NCBI GenBank assembly: GCA_012511995.1
Contig: JAAZFA010000216.1
Location: forward strand, 1 to 12,725
Direction of reading: 5' to 3'
DNA from: Thermoproteota archaeon
Lineage (GTDB): Archaea > Thermoproteota > Bathyarchaeia > Bathyarchaeales > Bathycorpusculaceae
Length of the DNA stretch: 12,725 bases
Shown piece after piece: positions 7,243-12,725 of the stretch (positions within the stretch are counted from its first letter, which is position 1; every line of letters starts with the position of its first letter). The notes under the pieces were generated by a model. It had not been told where the DNA came from, ran no database searches, and saw only the letters and a program-made list of their open reading frames with translations. The translations under genes and the position numbers were made by a program.

Positions 7243-8523
7243 ATGCCTAAAGTATACTGGGGAGAAATAAAGGATCCAGTACACGGTTATGTGTACATAA
7301 CTGAAGACGAAAAAACAGTTATTGACACTTACCCAATGCAACGATTACGGCGACTTCGTCAACTCGCAGGTTCCGAGTATGTTTATCCAGGCGCCAACCA
7401 CACACGTTTTGAACATAGTCTCGGCGTAATGTACCTAGCAGGTCAAGTTCTAGTTAATCCAAACATCTCAAGGGTAATAAGCGGTGAAGAAATAGATATG
7501 TGCCGCATTTCAGCACTTTTGCATGACTGCGGTCATGGACCATTCTCTCATGTGTTTGAGCATTTATTACTCAAAGATTTGAACAAAACTCATGAAGACA
7601 TTACTTCTTGGTTAATTGAGAAAAGTGAATTAGCTGACAAACTCTCTAGAATGGGTTATAATCCTAAAGAAATCGGGGCTCTAGCAGTTGGTAAACTTAA
7701 CAAAAAAAATCGTGCTTTTCTTGATCAAATAATCAGTAGCGCTGTAGATGTTGACAAACAGGATTTTATTGTCCGAGACACATACCATACAGGAGCTGAA
7801 TACGGTTTTATAGATGTCTACCGCCTCATCCATGCTTTAGATCTTTTAGGCGAGAACTTGGCAGTAGAATTAGGCGCATTATCAGCACTTGAAGCATTCG
7901 TTATAGCCCGTATTGAGTCGTTTAAAAGCATATACTTCCACCGTGTGGGTCGAGCAGCCCAGATTATGTTAGCAATGGCGATGGACAAAGCAGACCAAGA
8001 ACTCGGTTTGACCACATTCAAAACCCCTGAGGAATACTTAGCTTTAGATGACTACACAATTTGGGGATCCCTTAAGAAGTGCAAAGCTTCAAACGAAATC
8101 ATTAATGACCTAGAAAACCGCCGTATGCTTAAATGTGCTTATGAACGCACCTTTTACCAAAAAGACGACATGATCACCAACCTTTTTGGTCAAGAATCGC
8201 ACCGTAATCAAATTAGGGCAGAAATCGCCAAGGAGGCAGGCGTCGGGTTGGACGTGGTTATAATCGACGTGCCCACGGTTCCGTCGGTGCCTTATCACCA
8301 TGCCGTGTTGTTGGAATCAACAGAAATTCCCGTGTTTACTCGAAATCCAGCGGGAGAAAAGAAACTTCAGCGATTAAGCGAGAGCTCAAAAATCTTTGAA
8401 ACTCTCAAAGGCTTCATGAACATCCTAAGGGTTTACACAGACAGCACTAACCGCTACAAAGTAGAGGAAGCAACTTCTAAGGTACTAGGTCAGATACCTA
8501 CTGCGGGTAAAATCTCATTTTAA
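7243..8523 (+). CDS. HD-domain phosphohydrolase, COG1078/SAMHD1-like (probable dNTP triphosphohydrolase)
   Basis: The protein has the arrangement of the SAMHD1/COG1078 branch of the HD superfamily. It begins with G-E-I-K-D-P-V-H-G-Y and continues with MQRLRRLRQLAGSEYVYPGA (32-51). Metal ligands are H58 in NHTRFEHSLGV, H94-D95 in LLHDCGHGPFSH, and D171 (or D169) in DVDKQDFIVRDTYHTG. All catalytic residues appear intact. The family removes triphosphate from dNTPs, lowering nucleotide pools, though the true substrate of COG1078 members is often untested. It is cytoplasmic, with no membrane segment. It is divergent from tmk, suggesting shared control of dNTP supply and disposal. The 426-aa length fits the family. 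A role in phage defence by nucleotide depletion is possible but not supported by neighbours. Confidence 0.88.
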   Translation: MPKVYWGEIKDPVHGYVYITEDEKTVIDTYPMQRLRRLRQLAGSEYVYPGANHTRFEHSLGVMYLAGQVLVNPNISRVISGEEIDMCRISALLHDCGHGPFSHVFEHLLLKDLNKTHEDITSWLIEKSELADKLSRMGYNPKEIGALAVGKLNKKNRAFLDQIISSAVDVDKQDFIVRDTYHTGAEYGFIDVYRLIHALDLLGENLAVELGALSALEAFVIARIESFKSIYFHRVGRAAQIMLAMAMDKADQELGLTTFKTPEEYLALDDYTIWGSLKKCKASNEIINDLENRRMLKCAYERTFYQKDDMITNLFGQESHRNQIRAEIAKEAGVGLDVVIIDVPTVPSVPYHHAVLLESTEIPVFTRNPAGEKKLQRLSESSKIFETLKGFMNILRVYTDSTNRYKVEEATSKVLGQIPTAGKISF

Positions 8524-8540
8524 CCTCAATCAAACAGTTT

Positions 8541-8549
8541 CTTATATAC
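8541..8549 (+). promoter_or_regulatory. TATA-like box of the 178-aa gene
   Basis: CTTATATAC lies 65 bp before ATG 8606, predicting a start near 8570 and a leader of about 35 nt. It suggests the gene is transcribed separately from the HD-domain gene 82 bp upstream. Confidence 0.4.
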
Positions 8550-8605
8550 TAGTCCTTGCTAAAGAGAATAAATAGAGCAAGAAGAGCGCGTGGGTAAGGT
8601 AACAA

Positions 8606-9142
8606 ATGTCAAACCAAAAGAATAGTGCAGACGATAAAAAGATAATCAGCGTCAGAATTAAGCGAAAAACTGAACTACCAGTTACGCCGCCAGTGCTTTA
8701 TAGCAAGCAAGAAGTACGCAGATTTGTAAATGAATTCGTTTCATCATGGATTCGGGGTGACATAGTTATTCGCTTCCCTACAGCTGCTGAACTCGGGAAA
8801 AAAACCCCATTAAGCTTAGTTTTCCCCCATGACCCATCAGTAAGCGCCGAATTAAAAATTAAAGAATACTACATAGACTTGCTCTCTGTAGTCGCAGGAA
8901 TCAAGCCATCTTCAGTTGAGCAACAAGAAAAAGCAATAGATGAAATATTCAAAATGATGCTAATGTTCCGTAGTGCCAATCGCATTGAAGGAAAAATTAT
9001 CTCAAATGAAATTGAGAAACGAGTTCAAAAAATAGAAGAAGTAATCCAAAATCAAGTTAAATTGGTTGATCAAATAACAAAATTCCTTTTCACACCCAAA
9101 AAGTCAGTGAAAAAGAGCAAACAGAAGAAGCTTAACAATTAA
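8606..9142 (+). CDS. Hypothetical protein, 178 aa, charged with a helical C-terminus and basic tail
   Basis: I do not recognise the family. The protein has a polar, basic N-terminus (1-27), a middle region with LYSKQEVRRFVNEFVSSWIRG and FPTAAELGKKTPLSL, and a helical stretch of about residues 108-160. That stretch (IEKRVQKIEEVIQNQVKLVDQITKF) looks like a short coiled coil. It ends in a lysine-rich tail (KKSVKKSKQKKLNN). There is no signal peptide, membrane segment or cysteine. The basic tail could bind nucleic acid, which is only a guess. ATG 8606 follows an AAGGTAA with a suitable spacer. The frame is clean and its composition matches the neighbours, so it is likely a real gene. It lies between the HD-domain gene and tRNA-Glu. 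Confidence 0.75.
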   Translation: MSNQKNSADDKKIISVRIKRKTELPVTPPVLYSKQEVRRFVNEFVSSWIRGDIVIRFPTAAELGKKTPLSLVFPHDPSVSAELKIKEYYIDLLSVVAGIKPSSVEQQEKAIDEIFKMMLMFRSANRIEGKIISNEIEKRVQKIEEVIQNQVKLVDQITKFLFTPKKSVKKSKQKKLNN

Positions 9143-9214
9143 AAAAAGAGTTCTAGAAGAGTAAGGTTTATTCGAGGGAAATTGTATTCTGCTTGTGTTT
9201 TCGAACTATTGCAT

Positions 9215-9289
9215 GCTCCGGTAGTATAGTCCGGTCAAGTATACCGGCCTTTCGAGTCGGTGACCCGGGTCCGAATCCCGGCCGGAGCA
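9215..9289 (+). tRNA. tRNA-Glu (anticodon UUC)
   Basis: A full cloverleaf folds from 75 nt. The acceptor arms are GCTCCGG and CCGGAGC with discriminator A, and the D stem is GTAT/GTAT with a G18-G19 loop. The anticodon stem CCGGC/GTCGG encloses CTTTCGA, with anticodon TTC at 9251-9253. The T stem is CCGGG/CCCGG. No intron is present and CCA is not encoded (next bases CT), as is common in archaea. The T loop reads TCCGAAT, so position 55 is C instead of the nearly universal U. Confidence 0.97.
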
Positions 9290-9301
9290 CTATTCTTTGC
9301 C

Positions 9302-9505
9302 TTAGCAGGTATGTCGTGATAAATGCGTTTTCTCTGGATTGCCATGCAGGTGTTCTTTGTGTCGATCAAGTTCGCTATGGGTTCGAAAGGTTTTACCGCA
9401 TATTTCGCATGCAAACAAACTCTTAGGCATCTTATCTAATGGTTCTTCAGGAATTGGAGGCGATTTAGGTGGAACGGATCTACTTGATAAAATAGGTATA
9501 TTCAT
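9302..9505 (-). CDS. Small C2H2 zinc-finger protein, 67 aa
   Basis: The protein has a proline-rich N-terminus (about 1-28) followed by one classical C2H2 finger, C-E-I-C-G-K-T-F-R-T-H-S-E-L-D-R-H-K-E-H-L-H, with spacing C-x2-C-x12-H-x4-H. Single-finger proteins of this kind occur in several archaea and probably bind DNA or a protein partner; the target is unknown. ATG 9505 is the only good start. No strong Shine-Dalgarno is present, and an AT-rich TATA-like stretch about 25 bp upstream suggests leaderless translation. The gene converges on tRNA-Glu, its stop being 13 bp from the tRNA 3' end, and lies just downstream of the DUF996 remnant. Confidence 0.75.
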   Translation of the reverse strand: MNIPILSSRSVPPKSPPIPEEPLDKMPKSLFACEICGKTFRTHSELDRHKEHLHGNPEKTHLSRHTC

Positions 9506-9638
9506 TATTTATTGCACTTCAAAATAATAATTTCTTCTTATTACATTCATAAACTTCTGTGGTTGCTATGAAGCAATACATAAAATAAAGCTTATGTCGC
9601 AAGCGTCCATTGAAGCGCCATGAAAAAGGTTTTTTCAT

Positions 9639-9647
9639 AAAAAAAAA
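9639..9647 (-). terminator. T9 tract after the DUF996/zinc-ribbon remnant
   Basis: Just after the zinc-ribbon coding part the minus strand has nine T in a row, followed by ATGAAAAA-loop-TTTTTCAT (arms 9620-9627 and 9631-9638). The T-tract probably served as the terminator of the former gene. Confidence 0.4.
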
Positions 9648-10322
9648 GGGTAAGCTGGTTATTAGCTGTCTGCCGCAATGTGGGCAAAAGGTAGCGTTTG
9701 TGTCTACGTGTGAGCCACAATTTGGGCAATATCTTGTCGTTTGTGCATTTAGTGGTGGAGGAAGAGTGCATGTTGATTGACTATAGGAGGCTGTGTTGGC
9801 GATAATTTCATTGAGAAGAGGGCGATCGCTAGAATTAGCCATGCAGTCCGTACCAATATTAAGCCTCCTCCTGCAATTATCGTTAAGATTGCACCCTGAA
9901 CAACAAGGCACCTGGCAGTGTGAAACATGTTTTCGCGGGGGCCTTTGTGCTAATGTGCCAAATATGCACCTAAAATTCTTCGCCATAAGAATATAGAATG
10001 TGAAAACAAGTATCAGGACGATTGTTAGAATGATTCCGCCGGAAGTCGTTAGTAGGCCATCACCCAGTTGGAGCGATGGTGAACCAGCTAAAGATGGTCG
10101 CCACTGTAAGAGTCAAAGTAGCGAGCTATACCAATATACCAAAATTAAGCCGTTTAATGTGTATCTAAAGATGCTGTCATCGCGATAGTGCTCGGAATAC
10201 CTTTTATGCCTATAAGCAACATAATTATGCCGATAATGCTGTCGACTACTGGAATAAAGCGTTAGGAATAGTAGTAATGCACCGATTGCAGCTAATAGTT
10301 TACTAGATTCAATGTTACTCAA
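9640..10322 (-). pseudogene. Decayed DUF996-family membrane protein with C-terminal zinc ribbon
   Basis: Coherent membrane-protein sequence is spread over all three minus-strand frames. In order: M-S-N-I-E-S-S-K-L-L-A-A-I-G-A-L-L-L-F-L (frame A, from TTG 10322); IPVVDSIIGIIMLLIGIKG (next frame, from 10255); YSEHYRDDSIFRYTLNGLI (frame A, from 10199); a stretch with LATLTLTVATIFSWF behind an in-frame TAG at 10126-10128; then GDGLLTTSGGIILTIVLIL (frame A); ENMFHTA and GAILTII...AWLILAIALFSMK (shifted again, from 9937). Last is a zinc ribbon, Y-C-P-N-C-G...F-C-P-H-C-G-R-Q, back in frame A. This order matches DUF996 proteins, integral membrane proteins of unknown function common in archaea. At least six frame changes and one stop mean no full product can be made. 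A 155-residue ORF (9519-9986) within it is only a fragment. Neighbouring genes are intact, so poor sequence quality is a less likely cause. Confidence 0.78.
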
Positions 10323-10470
10323 GTTTTGGAATTTTCAATCAAATTGCAGTTGCTCAAAAATAAGTTTTTTCAATTGACCTATCGCTGGGTAACATATGCT
10401 AGAGAATTAGTGAAAAATCAGTTAAATTAAAAGCGAGCCACACCATAATTAACAATAAACAGTTAATGTA

Positions 10471-10483
10471 TTTTTTAAATTAA
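10471..10483 (+). promoter_or_regulatory. TATA-like box of the M32 carboxypeptidase gene
   Basis: TTTTTTAAATTAA predicts a start near 10505, before the AAGGGAG at 10518-10524 and ATG 10533. It lies in the 170-210 bp region separating this gene from the divergent DUF996 remnant. The rest of that gap is AT-rich with no gene visible. Confidence 0.45.
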
Positions 10484-10517
10484 CTCAAATAAATTGAGAA
10501 GGTTAATATTGAATCTT

Positions 10518-10524
10518 AAGGGAG
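10518..10524 (+). promoter_or_regulatory. Shine-Dalgarno deciding the M32 start
   Basis: AAGGGAG ends 8 nt before ATG 10533. It favours this ATG over the in-frame TTG at 10494, which would add 13 residues and has no ribosome-binding site. Confidence 0.7.
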
Positions 10525-10532
10525 AAACAGCT

Positions 10533-12056
10533 ATGCTAACTAACATAAATTCAGCGTACAAGGAACTTCTCTCCAAAACCAAAGACACAATAGTGCTTTC
10601 AACAACTCAAGGCATTATGCACTGGGATATGGAAACCATGATGCCACCAAAAGCAGTGCAGCAACGAAGTGAGCAGCTAGCATTGCTAAGTCGCATCCAC
10701 CACAAACTGGGTACAGCTCCAGAAATAGGCAAACTTCTAAACAATATTCAAAACAACAAACACTACCAATCCTTGAGTCAAGTGAAAAAACGCAACATCT
10801 ATCTCATAAGTAAAAATTATCATGAACAAAAAGCATTACCAGAAAAGCTGGTAGGTGATCTGGCGCTACAGGCAGCCATAACAGTTAACGCTTGGAAAAA
10901 GGCAAAAACAAAGAAAAATTTTAGCATCTACAAAGCAGACCTACAGAAGCTCTTTGAGCTTAGTAAACAAACTGCTGATATCCTAATGAAAGTTAAAGAA
11001 ACAAAAACCCCATACGATGCCTTAATCGACAATTATGAGCCTAATATGGCTTCCGACACTATCACAGCTATCTTCAATGATTTGCTGTATGGGTTAAAAC
11101 CCTTAATAGCCAAGATAGAAAACAGTCAAAAACCAGCGCTTATTAAAATATCAGTACCAGTGGAGGAACAACGCAAAAGCGCTCAACTAATCACCGAAAT
11201 ACTCGGCTATGACACCACATCCTCAAACGCCGGGGGGAGAGTGGATGAAACAGAACATCCCTTTACATCAGGATATTATGATGACGTTCGAATCACAACC
11301 CATTATTATCCAGACAACTTCTTAAGGTCAATCTTCTCTATTTTACATGAATCTGGTCATGCTATCTATGAACAGAACCTCAATCATGAATGGCAATATC
11401 AACCGGTCGGTAGTCCCTGCAGCTATGGAATACATGAATCACAATCGAGATTTTACGAAAACATAATCGGTCGATCTTCGGAATTTTGGAACTATTTTTT
11501 ATTTAGAATTAAAAAAGTAGCACCAAGTCTATCAAAACTTGAACTACCTACCATTGTAAAAGCCATTAACAAAGTCGAGCGTTCAAAAATCCGCATAGAT
11601 GCCGATGAAGTGACGTATAATATACATATTATAATACGCTTCGAATTGGAAAAAGACCTATTTGCGGGTAAAATCAAAATCGACGAATTACCAGCGGTAT
11701 GGAATCAAAAATACAAGGAGTATCTTGACATTGAAATACAGAATGACTCTGAAGGGATCATGCAGGATACACATTGGGCCAGCGGTCTTTTTGGGTACTT
11801 CCCAAGTTATGCGCTTGGCAACATTTATGATGGACAAATCTTAGCAGCAATGTCTGAAGACCTGCCAACATGGTCTTTTGAAGTTTCTGATGGAAGACTT
11901 GAAAGCATTAATCGTTGGCTTACAAAGAACATTCATAATAGAGGAAACCTCTATGACCCAGAAGAACTAATCAAAGTAGCAACCAGGGGAGACCTTGATT
12001 CAATGCCGTTTATAACTTATCTAAACAAGAAGTACAGTCGCCTATATGGACTCTAA
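10533..12056 (+). CDS. M32-family metallocarboxypeptidase (thermostable carboxypeptidase 1 type)
   Basis: This zinc- or cobalt-dependent exopeptidase removes single C-terminal residues from peptides in the cytoplasm. From ATG 10533 it has 507 aa, the normal M32 length. All family motifs are present: an H-P-F motif around H242 followed by D-D-V-R-I-T-T-H-Y, the metal site H272-E-S-G-H276, and H301-E302-S-Q-S-R-F-Y-E-N-I-I-G-R-S carrying the third ligand E302. These positions are close to those I recall for the Pyrococcus furiosus enzyme (269, 273, 299). The N-terminal half is the expected helical domain with a typical M-H-W-D-M-E-T-M-M-P-P. It has no signal peptide. Its stop interlocks with that of the convergent small membrane protein, and a T8 tract follows. 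Role: general peptide turnover or growth on peptides. Confidence 0.97.
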   Translation: MLTNINSAYKELLSKTKDTIVLSTTQGIMHWDMETMMPPKAVQQRSEQLALLSRIHHKLGTAPEIGKLLNNIQNNKHYQSLSQVKKRNIYLISKNYHEQKALPEKLVGDLALQAAITVNAWKKAKTKKNFSIYKADLQKLFELSKQTADILMKVKETKTPYDALIDNYEPNMASDTITAIFNDLLYGLKPLIAKIENSQKPALIKISVPVEEQRKSAQLITEILGYDTTSSNAGGRVDETEHPFTSGYYDDVRITTHYYPDNFLRSIFSILHESGHAIYEQNLNHEWQYQPVGSPCSYGIHESQSRFYENIIGRSSEFWNYFLFRIKKVAPSLSKLELPTIVKAINKVERSKIRIDADEVTYNIHIIIRFELEKDLFAGKIKIDELPAVWNQKYKEYLDIEIQNDSEGIMQDTHWASGLFGYFPSYALGNIYDGQILAAMSEDLPTWSFEVSDGRLESINRWLTKNIHNRGNLYDPEELIKVATRGDLDSMPFITYLNKKYSRLYGL

Positions 12057-12238
12057 CAAGGTTTCTTTTTTTTATCAATTTCTTTATAGATGGTAATAAT
12101 AACATATGCCACCATTGAACCCATAAAGAGGTAAAGACTACTGTAGCCAATATTTCTATCATAAATGTTGGCGCCATAGAGAAATAGCAGAAAACCTGCG
12201 ATGAAGATAGCTATGAACAACAAATCAGTCTTAGACAT
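12053..12238 (-). CDS. Small two-helix membrane protein, 61 aa
   Basis: I do not recognise the family. There are two hydrophobic segments, about residues 6-24 (LLFIAIFIAGFLLFLYG) and 32-50 (SSLYLFMGSMVAYVIITIY), joined by a polar turn (NIYDRNIG). The protein ends in a lysine-rich tail, E-I-D-K-K-K-K-P-C. By the positive-inside rule both ends are probably cytoplasmic. ATG 12238 is chosen because AAGGAT (12248-12253) lies 9 nt upstream and a TATA-like box sits further out; a TTG directly before it (12241) is less likely. It converges on the carboxypeptidase gene with a 4-bp overlap of stop codons. Function unknown. Confidence 0.65.
   Translation of the reverse strand: MSKTDLLFIAIFIAGFLLFLYGANIYDRNIGYSSLYLFMGSMVAYVIITIYKEIDKKKKPC
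12066..12073 (+). terminator. T8 terminator of the M32 gene, inside the opposing coding region
   Basis: Eight T begin 10 bp after the carboxypeptidase stop, a standard archaeal terminator. On the minus strand the same bases encode part of the lysine tail of the small membrane protein. Confidence 0.55.
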
Positions 12239-12282
12239 CAAAGTTCAATCCTTGATTTAGACATTCATTGACGACCAACTGA

Positions 12283-12290
12283 ATATAAAT
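12283..12290 (-). promoter_or_regulatory. TATA-like box of the small membrane protein gene
   Basis: The minus strand reads ATTTATAT. A start near 12262 gives a leader of about 22 nt that includes AAGGAT before ATG 12238. Confidence 0.45.
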
Positions 12291-12400
12291 ATTTTACGAA
12301 AAGACTACAAGACTCTAAGCCATGTTAGAAACTAATGTAAACAACAAACAACCATTAAAATTACAGGTCCTTTACTCAATACTTCACTATCTATCCGACA

Positions 12401-12410
12401 TTTTTAAATA
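12401..12410 (+). promoter_or_regulatory. TATA-like box of the helix-turn-helix gene
   Basis: TTTTTAAATA lies 38-47 bp before ATG 12448, predicting a start near 12430 and a short leader containing GAGG (12436-12439). The 12242-12400 gap otherwise holds only the divergent promoter and shows no gene. Confidence 0.5.
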
Positions 12411-12447
12411 CAACAGGAAATACAGAGCAACGACTGAGGCAATCATT

Positions 12448-12725
12448 ATGTCGGGAACAGAGGTAAAAAAGCCAGAAACTCGTGAAGGATTTATAAAACT
12501 GTTAATTGAGGCAGCAAAAAAAGAAGTCGGTGCCAAAGGTAAGCCGACAAAACCGACAATCGTCGGGACAGCTAAAGAAATCGACATCCATAGGGATACA
12601 CTATATTCATGGCTAAAAGAATTTAATGTCGATTTTAAAGATATTATTGATAAAGTACCGACAGTTATTGGTAATGAAGACACGAATACACCAACATACT
12701 TGATAGGAGAGGCCCTTGTCGGTGA
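12448..12725 (+). CDS. Partial gene: helix-turn-helix protein, cut at the window edge
   Basis: The reading frame is open to the end of the window, giving 92 residues of an incomplete protein. Residues 1-33 are charged (KKPETREGFIKLLIEAAKK, then a GAKGKP linker). Residues about 36-60 (I-V-G-T-A-K-E-I-D-I-H-R-D-T-L-Y-S-W-L-K-E-F) look like a Fis- or transposase-type helix-turn-helix, so DNA binding is likely. The remaining 30 residues are not recognised. The frame is also open upstream to an ATG at 12322. ATG 12448 is preferred because GAGG stands 8 nt before it and a TATA-like box fits this start, leaving 12322-12447 as promoter and leader. Candidates include a transcription regulator or a recombination/terminase-like small protein; the missing C-terminus would decide. 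Confidence 0.65.
   Translation, partial: MSGTEVKKPETREGFIKLLIEAAKKEVGAKGKPTKPTIVGTAKEIDIHRDTLYSWLKEFNVDFKDIIDKVPTVIGNEDTNTPTYLIGEALVG

Noticed and set aside
9193..9426. Plus-strand ORF of 77 codons
   Set aside because: It runs through tRNA-Glu and the antisense of the zinc-finger gene, with no family similarity.
9620..9638. Short hairpin ATGAAAAA / TTTTTCAT as a regulatory RNA
   Set aside because: It is an A/T-only symmetric element with a 3-nt loop beside a homopolymer, easily expected by chance in AT-rich DNA.
9519..9986. 155-aa zinc-ribbon protein as an independent gene
   Set aside because: Its upstream frame and the other two frames carry the rest of a DUF996 protein, and its ATG lies inside a former membrane segment. 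It is a fragment of a pseudogene.
10113..10322. 69-aa protein with an N-terminal hydrophobic segment
   Set aside because: It is the first fragment of the same DUF996 pseudogene, leaving and re-entering the ancestral frame.
10494..10532. TTG start extending the carboxypeptidase by 13 residues
   Set aside because: AAGGGAG is placed for ATG 10533, and the extra residues have no counterpart in the family as I know it.
12387..12683. Minus-strand ORF of 98 codons with hydrophobic stretches
   Set aside because: It is antisense to the plus-strand helix-turn-helix gene, which has a promoter, ribosome-binding site and sensible protein composition. The minus frame looks like its shadow.

Overview
The window looks like chromosomal DNA of an AT-rich archaeon, most likely a mesophilic or moderately thermophilic lineage near Bathyarchaeia/Thermoproteota. 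The evidence is ribosomal protein eS1 (S3Ae), the coenzyme F420 enzyme CofD, an M32 carboxypeptidase close to the Pyrococcus enzyme, an intron-free tRNA-Glu without an encoded CCA, a single-finger C2H2 protein, a DUF996 membrane-protein remnant, and TATA-like boxes about 25-30 bp upstream of likely transcript starts. The exact lineage is an inference from gene content; I could not run a phylogeny.

Left half, all on the minus strand (read right to left): thymidylate kinase (tmk), seryl-tRNA synthetase (serS), ribosomal protein S3Ae, CofD, a DUF47/PhoU-like protein, and a large membrane protein joining an eight-bladed PQQ-like propeller to a GT-C glycosyltransferase. Most have their own TATA-like element, so this is a run of co-oriented genes rather than one tight operon. 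The cofD start is abnormal: the essential N-terminal glycine loop lies upstream of the longest standard-start ORF, and the only well-placed ATG is in another frame.

Middle: tmk is divergent from an HD-domain dNTP hydrolase-like protein on the plus strand, with a 70-bp shared promoter region. Then come an unrecognised 178-aa protein and tRNA-Glu(UUC). Converging on the tRNA from the minus strand is a 67-aa C2H2 zinc-finger protein. Upstream of that lies a badly frameshifted DUF996 plus zinc-ribbon pseudogene covering about 9.64-10.32 kb.

Right end: an M32 metallocarboxypeptidase (plus) whose stop codon interlocks with that of a small two-helix membrane protein (minus). Last is a plus-strand gene with a helix-turn-helix, cut off by the window edge.

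No CRISPR array, insertion sequence or clear defence island is visible. Most of the window is housekeeping. The unusual parts are the propeller-glycosyltransferase fusion, the cofD start, the decayed DUF996 gene and the unrecognised small proteins.
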